Under the pieces are notes generated by a model. It was not told the DNA's origin. It saw only the letters and a list, made by a program, of their open reading frames with translations, and did not search any database. 64,000 nt of DNA from Bog-756 sp963725275 (lineage in GTDB: Bacteria > Actinomycetota > Acidimicrobiia > Acidimicrobiales > RAAP-2). This document shows positions 9,132 through 18,168 of this stretch, piece after piece (within the stretch, counting starts at the first letter, position 1; every line of letters starts with the position of its first letter). The stretch spans positions 248,001-312,000 of the forward strand of contig CAVRXS010000006.1 in assembly GCA_963725275.1 (NCBI GenBank), given 5' to 3'. Made by a program: the position numbers and the translations under genes.

Positions 9132-10051
9132 GGCGTGTCACGTGCCCCGACTGCTGCGTCCCCAACGGTGCCGGCGATGTCGACGCTCTGCACCTGCCCG
9201 ACTCGGAGCAGTCCGGTCTGGCTGGTGAACAACGAAGGGAGGTGCCCACCGCCCGGCGCTCCCGTCGCCGACCACGAGACAGACCAGGTGATGGTGGCCG
9301 TGATCACGAAGGCACCGTCGTTCGGATTCCCGTCTGGCGAGGGTTGGCCAGCAGATGTGCGAGAAAATCTGTATGCGCAGTACGTGGTCTGTCCAGCGGC
9401 CGGAGCCAGGAGGTCGTAGGGGATGCCCGGTCCGGAGCAAACCGTGTGCCCTCCGTCCCCGGTGGACCATGCAACCGAGACCGGCGTCGCCACCGCCGTG
9501 GCCGAAACGGAGCCGACCGTGGCAGTCACCGCGTCCGCATGCCACAACGATGGGTCGATCCAAAACCAGGTCGGCAGATTGACCAGGGTCGTGCCGGAGG
9601 GGTCGCTCTGGATCACCGGTCGAGGCAGGACCAGTGAGTTCTCCGCCTGCAGGGCGACGGCGTAGGGATCGACCGGCGACATCGCTGCCGCGGGTTGCCC
9701 GCCGGACAGGGGGCTGATCCATTCGGTCTGGGTCCACTGCGCCCCGGTCGCCCGGTCATCACAGGTCACCGAATACCACGCTCCCGGTGCCGGGCCACCC
9801 CGAGGCATCCCGCCTTCGTTGTTGAGAGCCAGGTAGGTGTAGACACACGACCACGGACTCACGGACGAGGTGTTGCCCACTGGCGCACCGCTGCGTTGCT
9901 CGCCCGCGGACCCGGCCGAACCGCCCGCAGTAGACGATCCCACGGAAATCGTGGAGCCCGGACCTTCGCCTGCCGACGCACCGGCACCCGCTGGAGTCGG
10001 TGCGATGATCAAGGCGCTTCCCAGCCCCGCAAGCGAGCCGACCACCCTCAC
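9128..10051 (-). CDS. Secreted protein of the Tad operon, function unknown
   Basis: Predicted 307 residues: signal peptide (RVVGSLAGLGSALIIAPTPAGAGA), a Gly/Ser-rich linker, then a folded part with four cysteines and the phrase TWFWIDPSLWHADAVTATVGSVSATAVATPVSVAWSTGD, seen (from memory) in PKD-like secreted actinobacterial proteins. I start it at GTG 10051 because that overlaps the lipoprotein stop by 4 nt and begins directly with the signal peptide; a TTG at 10099 is also in frame. Its place ahead of cpaB suggests an exported accessory of the pilus, perhaps a tip or adhesion component. Function is inferred from position only. Confidence 0.75.
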   Translation of the reverse strand: MRVVGSLAGLGSALIIAPTPAGAGASAGEGPGSTISVGSSTAGGSAGSAGEQRSGAPVGNTSSVSPWSCVYTYLALNNEGGMPRGGPAPGAWYSVTCDDRATGAQWTQTEWISPLSGGQPAAAMSPVDPYAVALQAENSLVLPRPVIQSDPSGTTLVNLPTWFWIDPSLWHADAVTATVGSVSATAVATPVSVAWSTGDGGHTVCSGPGIPYDLLAPAAGQTTYCAYRFSRTSAGQPSPDGNPNDGAFVITATITWSVSWSATGAPGGGHLPSLFTSQTGLLRVGQVQSVDIAGTVGDAAVGARDTP

Positions 10052-10668
10052 GACGCGGTGCACGGCCGGTCCCGAACGGTCTGATCCGTCAATTTCCAAC
10101 CCGCCGCGGTCAAGGCCATCGACGAGGTGAACGATTCGTCGGCGACCTCACCGAGGATCCCGGGCACAGGAACGTGGGACACCTGGTTCACGGTGATCTC
10201 GCTGTCGTGCAGGCAGGCCCGGACCGTCGCCGTGTCCCCTGGACCCACCTGGACCTGCGGGACCCCCCACGTCGGGGTGTCCTCCGCAACGTCGCCGGCG
10301 TCCCGCATGGCGATGAGCGCGGACACGCTGACGTCCAGCTGGGGCGGGATCGTGGTCGCCGCCAGGTCCGGCTCGTCCGGATCGGCGGTGAGCGCCGCCA
10401 CCTCGAACGCCTTCTGTGCCGCCATCCACGCGGAGAGGACCTCCTCGCCGGTCGCGTCGACCGCGGGATCCTGCCCGCCGACACGAGAGGTGGCGCCGGG
10501 ATGCCCCGCACCGACGGGAACCTCGAGCGCGGCGACTCCGCGGCCGTCGCCGGACGTCCGGGATACGGCAGAGCAGCCCGTCAGCACCATCGGCAGAGCG
10601 ACGACCACCGGAAGCAGCCGACGGCCCACGATCCCGAACCTGTGGCCGCTGAGGTGCTCCTGCTGCAT
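10048..10668 (-). CDS. Lipoprotein, first gene of the Tad operon
   Basis: Predicted 206 residues with a basic N-terminus, hydrophobic stretch and lipobox (VLTG-C at about residues 29-33), so it should be lipid-anchored on the outer face of the membrane. The mature part resembles small actinobacterial lipoproteins with an NTF2-like fold: EVLSAWMAAQKAFEVAALTADPDEPDLAATTIPPQL, then a beta-rich half ending WKLTDQTVRD. ATG 10668 lies 8 nt after a TAGGGT box, so the mRNA may be leaderless or nearly so. Specific role unknown. Confidence 0.75.
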   Translation of the reverse strand: MQQEHLSGHRFGIVGRRLLPVVVALPMVLTGCSAVSRTSGDGRGVAALEVPVGAGHPGATSRVGGQDPAVDATGEEVLSAWMAAQKAFEVAALTADPDEPDLAATTIPPQLDVSVSALIAMRDAGDVAEDTPTWGVPQVQVGPGDTATVRACLHDSEITVNQVSHVPVPGILGEVADESFTSSMALTAAGWKLTDQTVRDRPCTAS

Positions 10669-10676
10669 GCCGAGCG

Positions 10677-10705
10677 ACCCTAAGAAGGTGCCGCGTAATC
10701 GGCAA
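10677..10705 (-). promoter_or_regulatory. Probable promoter of the Tad pilus operon
   Basis: On the minus strand, TTGCCG (10705-10700) and TAGGGT (10682-10677) are separated by exactly 17 nt, a sigma-70-type arrangement matching consensus at 4 of 6 and about 3-4 of 6 positions. The -10 box ends 8 nt before the ATG of the lipoprotein gene. No other gene start in the operon has comparable upstream space, except the pilin. Confidence 0.55.
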
Positions 10706-11204
10706 CGAAGATTGCACTGGGTGTGCAGTTTGTTTCCGGGTCATCGACTACCCCGAGGAGCGGTCCGGACCGGCGATCGCGGCTTCCGACGAGGCAACGG
10801 GGCACTCCTCCACGGTGAGCGACCCACCTTGCCGCCAGCCTTGCAGGGACCTTGCACGGAGGCTCCCGACCGGGTCTACGCCGGCCTCCGTCCGGAATGG
10901 ACAGAGATTTCCATTCTCCGGAAAGGGATTCTCCTCCACCCGACTCAACGCAGGAACCGGCGTCACGCGACGGCTGGACGTGATCGATCTGGGAGGACAC
11001 GACGAGATGGCAACCCCAGCGCTCTTCCGATGGGCGCAGGATCAGCGTCGAGGTCGCTCCGATCGGGGCTGCGGTTCGCCGTTACGGAGTGTGGTTGTCA
11101 CGTCACGTGGTGCATTCGACACTGAACTGTCATTCGTCCAGGGCATGGTCGAGTCGACGGCGCGGTCGACAGGGCTGACCGCGCCGGTGGCCCGTCCCCC
11201 GTGC
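10706..11204. other. About 500 bp without a supported gene
   Basis: Divides the Tad operon from a membrane-protein gene whose 3' end points into it. Open frames exist on both strands but none has a convincing start, codon pattern or recognisable protein. Apart from the Tad promoter at its left edge I see no tRNA, terminator or repeat. Confidence 0.5.
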
Positions 11205-12206
11205 TCAGCCTGCGGGATCCGGCACAGCCGGCTGGGTCGCCGCCTCCGCATCGGGCACTGCGCCGGTGACCAGTTTGGCGCTGAGCTTGACCGCCTTCAC
11301 CGCGCTCGTGGCACCCGTCTGCAGGACGATGGCGACGATGAGGAGGAGGACTCCGAGATATCGGAGCACGTGCGAGCCCAGCATGAGGATCGCGACCCTG
11401 CCCAGCGCGTAGGGCGGTGAGCACACGACGGCCCCGATGGCGCCGCCGACAGCCGACGCGGTGAGCTTGTCCCGGGTCGAGGTCTCCGGCCGAATCCCGA
11501 GCAGGCGGGCCGGAACGGCCACGTAGGCGAGCATCATGATGCCCACCACGATGCCGAGACTGAGGCCGAACCAGGCCTTGCCCCATCGCTCGACGACGAA
11601 CGCGGAGAACCCGAGGAGCAGCCCGACCGCGAAGCCCCACCTGAGGATCGTCCAGCGGTGTCGGCGCGCCCGCACGAAGGCCGGACCGATCTCCGGCTGT
11701 CCGGACTGGGCAACCGCAAAGGCGAAGACTGCATTGAGGTAGAAGCTGGCCGCGGTCACGGCCGCCGTCGCAAGCACCAGGACGATCACCAAGGGCCCGT
11801 GCCACATCCGGAACGCCTTGCCGTGGAGGACGTGCACCTTGAGGTCCAGCATGGCCACCCAGATCCACATGGCCGGCAGGATCTGGATGAGGGTCAGCCG
11901 CCAGTTGGTCACCAGGAGCTTCACCCCCTGGAAGAGCATGAGCAGCCCCCCGACGACGAGCGCCAGGGGCGCGAGCCACCGGCTGCGCTGGCTGAGCGTG
12001 ACCAGCGCGCTCTCGACCGTCTGGTCGTCCCCGTCGCGAATGGCGGCGACCAGTCGACGGAACTGGCCGGCCACAACCTCCCTGCGGGTCGAGCGGCTTA
12101 CGGGTCCGGGCCCACTGTCCCCGGGATCCTCGTGCGACCCGTCGGCAGGCGACTCTTCCGGGAGCAGCGCACCGCCCCGTTCCGGTTGGGAGGGCGGGGT
12201 GCTCAC
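11205..12206 (-). CDS. Integral membrane protein, function unknown
   Basis: A 333-residue protein with a 75-residue acidic, Pro/Ser-rich cytoplasmic head and about six to seven membrane helices (for example WLAPLALVVGGLLMLFQGVKLL, GPLVIVLVLATAAVTAASFYL, GLSLGIVVGIMMLAYVAV, YLGVLLLIVAIVLQTGATSAV). A short tail ends TQPAVPDPAG. I do not recognise the family; no catalytic or transport motif is evident. The GTG start is supported by TAGCCT (12218-12213) six nt upstream, a leaderless promoter arrangement. Divergent from ettA, 92 bp apart. Confidence 0.8.
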   Translation of the reverse strand: MSTPPSQPERGGALLPEESPADGSHEDPGDSGPGPVSRSTRREVVAGQFRRLVAAIRDGDDQTVESALVTLSQRSRWLAPLALVVGGLLMLFQGVKLLVTNWRLTLIQILPAMWIWVAMLDLKVHVLHGKAFRMWHGPLVIVLVLATAAVTAASFYLNAVFAFAVAQSGQPEIGPAFVRARRHRWTILRWGFAVGLLLGFSAFVVERWGKAWFGLSLGIVVGIMMLAYVAVPARLLGIRPETSTRDKLTASAVGGAIGAVVCSPPYALGRVAILMLGSHVLRYLGVLLLIVAIVLQTGATSAVKAVKLSAKLVTGAVPDAEAATQPAVPDPAG

Positions 12207-12298
12207 GCTTGCAGGCTACCCACCCCCGCTCGCTGGGTGGCTGGCGTGGTCGGGTCCTGTCGGGTCCGTCTCCCTCCCCGGGCTGCAACACTGGGGGC

Positions 12299-13978
<1,680 letters not shown>

Positions 13979-13990
13979 GGAGCATGCGCC

Positions 13991-15043
13991 GTGACCATGC
14001 CGCCCCGTTCCCACCGCGCCTTCGCCAGCGACAACTGGGCCGGAGTCCACCCCGACGTTCTGGCTGCAATCGTGCGGGCGAACGAGGGCCACTCCCCCTC
14101 GTACGGTGCCGATGCAACGACGCAGGACGCGCTCGAGCTCTTCCGTGGCCACTTCGGGACGGAGGCCGAGGTGTACTTCACGTTCAACGGCACCGGCGCC
14201 AACGTCGTGGGGCTGCAATCGCTGCTCCGCCCCTACGAGGCGGTGATCTGCGCGTCCGGTGCGCACATCAGCGTGGACGAGTGCGGCGCCCCGGAGCGGT
14301 TCCTCGGTTCGAAACTGCTGACTGTCGATACCCCGGACGGCAAGCTCACCCCGGAGCTGGCCGCAACAGCCGCCGGCGGCGCGGGTGACGAGCACCACGT
14401 ACAGCCCCGGGTCGTCTCGATCACCCAGTCCACCGAGGTCGGCACCTGCTACACGGTCGACGAGATCGCCGCGCTCGCCCGCTGGGCCCGTGCCCGCGAG
14501 ATGCTGCTCCATCTCGACGGTGCCCGGCTCGCCAACGCTGCAGCCTTCCTCGGAGTCGGCCTCGGCGCATTCGGTGCGGCCGCCGGCGTCGACGTCCTGT
14601 CCTTCGGCGGGACGAAGAACGGCGCCCTCGGGGCAGAGGCGGTCGTCACCTTCCGACCGGACGCCGCAACCGGTCTTCGTTTCATCCGCAAGCAGTCGAT
14701 GCAGTTGGCCTCCAAGATGCGCTTCGTGGCCGCCCAGTTCGTGGCCCTGCTGTCGGACGACCTCTGGCTGCGGAACGCCGAGCATGCCAATGCCATGGCG
14801 AGGAGGCTGGCCGATGGCGCCGCTGCCGTTCCCGGGGTGGTGCTGACCCACCCCGTCCAGGCCAACGGCGTGTTCGCCCGGCTCCCCCGATCGGTCATCG
14901 AGGAGCTCCAGGCGCAATTCCCGTTCTACGTCTGGGACGAGGCCACCGATGTCGTGCGGTGGATGACGTCGTTCGACACCACGCCGGCAGATGTGGACGG
15001 ATTCGTGAGCCGCATCGCCGATGTGGTGGCAGCGCACGCTTAG
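13991..15043 (+). CDS. ltaE: Low-specificity L-threonine aldolase-like PLP enzyme
   Basis: A 350-residue fold-type I PLP enzyme of the beta-eliminating lyase family. Visible features: FASDNWAGVHPDVLAAI at the N-terminus, HISVDECGAPE, the aspartate strand LLHLDGARLANAAA, and the PLP lysine in SFGGTKNG. It would cleave L-threonine or allo-threonine to glycine and acetaldehyde in the cytoplasm. GTG 13991 or ATG 13997 start it; the gene follows ettA by 12 bp and may be cotranscribed. A beta-hydroxyaspartate or phenylserine aldolase activity cannot be excluded. Confidence 0.88.
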   Translation: MTMPPRSHRAFASDNWAGVHPDVLAAIVRANEGHSPSYGADATTQDALELFRGHFGTEAEVYFTFNGTGANVVGLQSLLRPYEAVICASGAHISVDECGAPERFLGSKLLTVDTPDGKLTPELAATAAGGAGDEHHVQPRVVSITQSTEVGTCYTVDEIAALARWARAREMLLHLDGARLANAAAFLGVGLGAFGAAAGVDVLSFGGTKNGALGAEAVVTFRPDAATGLRFIRKQSMQLASKMRFVAAQFVALLSDDLWLRNAEHANAMARRLADGAAAVPGVVLTHPVQANGVFARLPRSVIEELQAQFPFYVWDEATDVVRWMTSFDTTPADVDGFVSRIADVVAAHA

Positions 15044-15051
15044 TGCGGCTG

Positions 15052-15864
15052 TCAGCCCGGTCGGGTCGGCGGGCGACCGGGCCCGGGCGGGCCGGCGAAG
15101 GCCTGGGCGATCGCCATCCACTCGCGAGCAGCCTCGCCGGACACCGTCAGACCGGTATCCGCGATGTTGCGCCGTTGGGTGACCACGAGGCAGAAATCGA
15201 GTGCGGAGCCCTCGATGGTGGACGGCGGCGCACTGCCGTCGCTCTCCCCGATGTCCCACCGCCAGTCCTCGCCGGACGGAGCCGCCAGGACCACCTCGAT
15301 CCGGTCGGGCGGCGCCTTCTTGCCGTGCACGAGATACGAGAACGGTCGTGCCCGCACGCCGACGTGCGCGATGTGCCGGAGGCGGTCCGTCGGCGCTCGG
15401 ACCGACCGAAACGCATCAGCCACGTCCTGGCCGTGTGCCCATGTCTCCATCAGCCGTGCGGAGACGAAGGAGAGAACGCCCATCGGCGGACCGAACCAGG
15501 GAACGCGGATCGACGGGTCGGCTCCTGCGAACGCCGCCATCATCCCCCGGTGGGCGCCGTCCCACCAGGCGAGGAGCGCGTCACCTCCGAGGGCCCGGCC
15601 CCGGACGAGGTGGACCTCCATCGGGTCTCCATCGCTCGTCAGGAGGGCCTCGGCGGTGCGTGCGAAGGCGTCGGGCTCGACCATGGCCATGCGGCCAGCG
15701 TCGTCGAAGTAGGCCAGATGGCTGATCTGGTCCCGGACCGCCCATGCCTCGGCCGGAGTTGGCAGATCCCACTCAGGCGAATCGTCAGCCAGCCCGGAGA
15801 CAAGACCACGGAGGTCCTCGTACTCGGCGTCCAGGTCGACGAGGAGTCCGGGGAGCGTGGTCAT
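15052..15864 (-). CDS. TIGR03084-type metal-binding protein (maleylpyruvate isomerase/DinB-like fold)
   Basis: A 270-residue protein with the DinB/MDMPI four-helix start: LPGLLVDLDAEYEDLRGLVSGLADDSPEWDLPTPAEAWAVRDQISHLAYFDDAG. The histidines in QISHLAYFD and ARLMETWAHGQDVADA are the usual metal ligands. In characterised relatives this fold uses mycothiol as cofactor; the actual substrate of this branch is unknown. ATG 15864 is supported by TAGCCT (15876-15871) six nt upstream, i.e. a leaderless promoter. Convergent with ltaE, only 8 bp between the stops. Confidence 0.82.
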   Translation of the reverse strand: MTTLPGLLVDLDAEYEDLRGLVSGLADDSPEWDLPTPAEAWAVRDQISHLAYFDDAGRMAMVEPDAFARTAEALLTSDGDPMEVHLVRGRALGGDALLAWWDGAHRGMMAAFAGADPSIRVPWFGPPMGVLSFVSARLMETWAHGQDVADAFRSVRAPTDRLRHIAHVGVRARPFSYLVHGKKAPPDRIEVVLAAPSGEDWRWDIGESDGSAPPSTIEGSALDFCLVVTQRRNIADTGLTVSGEAAREWMAIAQAFAGPPGPGRPPTRPG

Positions 15865-15901
15865 CCTTCGAGGCTACGGCAGAGCGCTCACTGCTGTCGG
15901 A

Positions 15902-16198
15902 CTACCCGTCGGGCTCGAGCCAAGCTCGGGTTGCGTCGAGCACCTCGACCTCGGGATGCGACCAGACGTACCGCTCCACCGAATCCAGGATTGCTCCCAC
16001 CTGCCCGTGCTCACCGGAGACGACGGCGAATCCGAGCTCGGCGCGCTGCCACTGGTCCTGGAATCCCACCTCTGCTGCGGCCACCCCGAACTTCGACCTG
16101 CAGCCGTCGACGAGATGCTTGACCACGGCTCTCTTCGCCTTGAGGGACCGTGCCGATGGAATGCGCAGGTCGACTGAGAGGGCACACGCATGGAGCAT
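15902..16198 (-). CDS. DUF503 (YlxP-like) protein
   Basis: A 98-residue protein: HACALSVDLRIPSARSLKAKRAVVKHLVDGCRSKFGVAAAEVGFQDQWQRAELGFAVVSG. SLKxKR and the WQRA..G pattern identify DUF503. Members often sit near rbfA and nusA but here the gene is isolated. Function is unknown, possibly ribosome-associated. ATG 16198 gives the normal family length; the frame is open further upstream but only as low-complexity sequence across a hairpin. Confidence 0.85.
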   Translation of the reverse strand: MLHACALSVDLRIPSARSLKAKRAVVKHLVDGCRSKFGVAAAEVGFQDQWQRAELGFAVVSGEHGQVGAILDSVERYVWSHPEVEVLDATRAWLEPDG

Positions 16199-16247
16199 CC
16201 TCCAAGGATGGCGCGGCGGGGGGCAGTCGACATCTCGGCAGGACGCG

Positions 16248-16287
16248 GGGTGCCCCGGCACACTGGGGGGGGCGTGCCGGGGCACCC
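16248..16287 (-). terminator. Strong GC hairpin, likely terminator of the DUF5666 gene
   Basis: A perfect 14-bp inverted repeat (16248-16261 with 16274-16287; left arm GGGTGCCCCGGCAC) with a 12-nt loop, located 62 bp past the stop of the DUF5666 gene and 50 bp before the DUF503 start. There is no T-run after the stem on the minus strand, as is common in high-GC actinobacteria, so its role as terminator is inferred from position and stem strength. Confidence 0.6.
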
Positions 16288-16348
16288 GGACCTCGTGGGG
16301 ACTCCGGCCGGTCTCCAGGGAACCGTCGGCCGGAGGTGCTCCCCAGGG

Positions 16349-17206
16349 TCAGGACGTCGAGCTGCTGGACGTCGGGCTGCTCGTGCTGCCGGATGACGAG
16401 CCGCCGCTCCACGGGCCGGGCCCACCGAAGCCGCCGGGGCCCGGGGCGCCGTCGGGGGGGCCGCCGGCGCCGTTGGGCGGACCGCCGATGGCCACCTTGG
16501 TGGCGGTCACGGTGTCGGCGGTGTCGGTGCCGAAGACGGCGACGTGGGCACCCACGGTCACGTCCGCGATCGACGGCGAGGACTTCTCAGGATCGACGTA
16601 GGTCGTCGACGAGTCCACGTCGACCGTGACCGTCGTGCCGCTCGGCGTGGTGAGGGTGAAGGTGCCGGAGCCGAGCGACTTGACCGTGCCCACTGCCGCC
16701 GGGGGCGTGCCACCGAAGGGTGGCTTGCCGGTGCCGGCGCCGTTGGGCGGCCCGCCGATGGCCACCTTGGTGGCGGTCACGGTGTCGGCGGTGTCGGTGC
16801 CGAAGACGGCGACGTGGGCACCCACGGTCACGTCCGCGATCGACGGCGAGGACTTCTCAGGATCGACGTAGGTCGTCGACGAGTCCACGTCGACCGTGAC
16901 CGTCGTGCCGCTCGGCGTGGTGAGGGTGAAGGTGCCGGAGCCGAGCGACTTGACCGTGCCCACTGCCGCCGGGGGCGTGCCACCGAAGGGTGGTTTGCCG
17001 GCGGCGGGGGTGGTACCTGTGGCGGTCGACGAGGAGGGCGAGTTGGACGTTGCTGCATTGGCGACGGCACCGCCACTGATCGCAAGCCCGAGTGCTACGG
17101 CTGCTGCCGTGGTGACTCGGACGCCGCGCCGACGCTTCTGGCTCACGGATGGGAAGGGATCGGGCGCGGATGCAGACATCGCCGTCTCGTCATGGTTGAT
17201 GCTCAT
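16349..17206 (-). CDS. Secreted/membrane-anchored protein with two identical DUF5666-like repeats
   Basis: Predicted 285 residues: a cytoplasmic head, a hydrophobic signal or anchor segment (TTAAAVALGLAISGGAVANA), a Ser/Thr linker, then two 90-residue modules that look identical in protein sequence (GTVKSLGSGTFTLTTPSG, then TVTVDVDSSTTYVDPEKSSP, then VTVGAHVAVFGTDTADTVTA), and a Gly/Ser-rich tail. The modules resemble the small beta-barrel (OB-like) DUF5666. ATG 17206 is preceded by AAGGAG at good spacing. Copy number of the module could vary by recombination. Function unknown; probably a cell-surface protein. Confidence 0.85.
   Translation of the reverse strand: MSINHDETAMSASAPDPFPSVSQKRRRGVRVTTAAAVALGLAISGGAVANAATSNSPSSSTATGTTPAAGKPPFGGTPPAAVGTVKSLGSGTFTLTTPSGTTVTVDVDSSTTYVDPEKSSPSIADVTVGAHVAVFGTDTADTVTATKVAIGGPPNGAGTGKPPFGGTPPAAVGTVKSLGSGTFTLTTPSGTTVTVDVDSSTTYVDPEKSSPSIADVTVGAHVAVFGTDTADTVTATKVAIGGPPNGAGGPPDGAPGPGGFGGPGPWSGGSSSGSTSSPTSSSSTS
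16466..17005. repeat. Near-perfect 270-bp tandem duplication inside a coding gene
   Basis: Two consecutive units with a period of exactly 270 bp (for example GCCACCTTGG at 16491 and again at 16761). Across the unit I find only two differences (16481 a/16751 c and 16724 c/16994 t), both silent in protein terms. The period is a multiple of three, so the frame is kept. Boundaries are approximate by a few bases. Confidence 0.9.
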
Positions 17207-17517
17207 GTCGTGCTCCTTGTTCAGGGTTGGAGGGTGCTGTCTCTTCGCTGCTGCAAGAGGCAGCTTCCGCTCTGCACCTGTGCCCATCCTGGGAACGAGG
17301 CAAGCTGCTCCTTGGAGTGCATCCCTCGGAACGCTGTCGCCAAGAAGGCGACGCGCCGGGGCGTCGCGCTGCGACGCGATCCTCTACAGCATCAGGGATG
17401 GGTGCGATCCGCGGCGTGCAGTCGAGATCCCAAGTTCGGGTCGAATCGCGAACTCCGTAACGGGACCCCAGGCCGGAGGTCAGATATCAGGTACCGGAAC
17501 CGGGGTCAGTTCCCCGC
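17207..17517. other. 311-bp intergenic stretch
   Basis: Lies upstream of the DUF5666 gene and downstream of the small DUF2510-like gene, both on the minus strand. It must hold the promoter of the DUF5666 gene; I see its ribosome site (AAGGAG next to 17206) but no convincing -35/-10 pair, no RNA gene and no supported small protein. Confidence 0.4.
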
Positions 17518-17718
17518 TCAGGCGTGGATCAGTCCGCCCTCGGTTTGTGGGGCCGGAAGGAGGTTGCTGATGTACCAGGTACTCGGAGGCGGATCCTGGG
17601 ACTCGACCCCGTTGTCCAGGACGAGCGCGGTCGGGCTCCCGTTCGAGAACCATCTGGCGCTGTGCAGATGGAAGGGATCGCCGTACCAGCCCTGGGCCTT
17701 GCTAGGAGTGTGCGCCAT
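17518..17718 (-). CDS. 66-residue DUF2510-like protein
   Basis: A small protein beginning MAHTPSKAQGWYGDPFHLHSARWFSNGSPTALVLDNG. GWYGDP followed by RWF and a second aromatic-poor strand matches the DUF2510 short beta-domain (usually GWYPDP...RYWDG), normally fused to membrane proteins; here it stands alone. The start is supported by a promoter whose -10 box lies six nt before ATG, giving a leaderless message. Function unknown. Confidence 0.72.
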   Translation of the reverse strand: MAHTPSKAQGWYGDPFHLHSARWFSNGSPTALVLDNGVESQDPPPSTWYISNLLPAPQTEGGLIHA

Positions 17719-17724
17719 TGGGTC

Positions 17725-17763
17725 AGTTTACCGTACGTTCATCTGGATGTCACGTTACGTTCA
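17725..17763 (-). promoter_or_regulatory. Leaderless promoter with two direct-repeat operator-like sites
   Basis: On the minus strand GTGACA (17753-17748), a 17-nt spacer and TAAACT (17730-17725) end six nt before the ATG of the DUF2510-like gene. The octamer TGAACGTA occurs twice, at 17763-17756 just before the -35 box and at 17741-17734 inside the spacer, 22 bp apart, or two helical turns. That placement suits a dimeric regulator blocking RNA polymerase. Confidence 0.55.
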
Positions 17764-18168
17764 CTTACAGAACGGGCCAGAAGGACACCCACAAGAGGCC
17801 TCGATGTGCCTCGCTCGGCAGCGGAACAGGCAGCCGGTGCGCCCGGCCCCAGGCGTGAGCCTTCCGTTGTGTGGGCCATGACGCCACCTCGCTTTGTGCG
17901 CAGGTGTCCCAACGGCGGGAGCTTCAGCTGTCCTTTCGCACGGTTCTCATCCAATTCTTCGGGTGCCCAGACCGGTGGTGAGCGACGCGAGCAGTAGGAT
18001 GGTTGTGAAGCAGCAGTACAGAAGAGCGTCCCCTCGCAACGGACCGGCCCCTCGACCGCAGACGTCGAAGACTCGCCAGCACGTTGCAGCAGGGGCCATT
18101 GAGTAGCCATCGATTTCGGGATCAGCCGCAAGGACGAGAGCGGAGTCGGTCACAATCGCCTGTTGGCA
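17764..18168. other. About 400 bp between divergent genes
   Basis: Separates the small DUF2510-like gene from the desaturase gene. Base composition is slightly less GC-rich than its surroundings. I see no supported open frame, no RNA gene and no strong hairpin; it presumably contains the desaturase promoter (CACAAT just before 18163 is a possible -10). Confidence 0.35.

Noticed and set aside
10680..11204. Several open frames in the gap beside the Tad operon
   Set aside because: Biased composition, no ribosome site, no motif; the frames on both strands look equally random.
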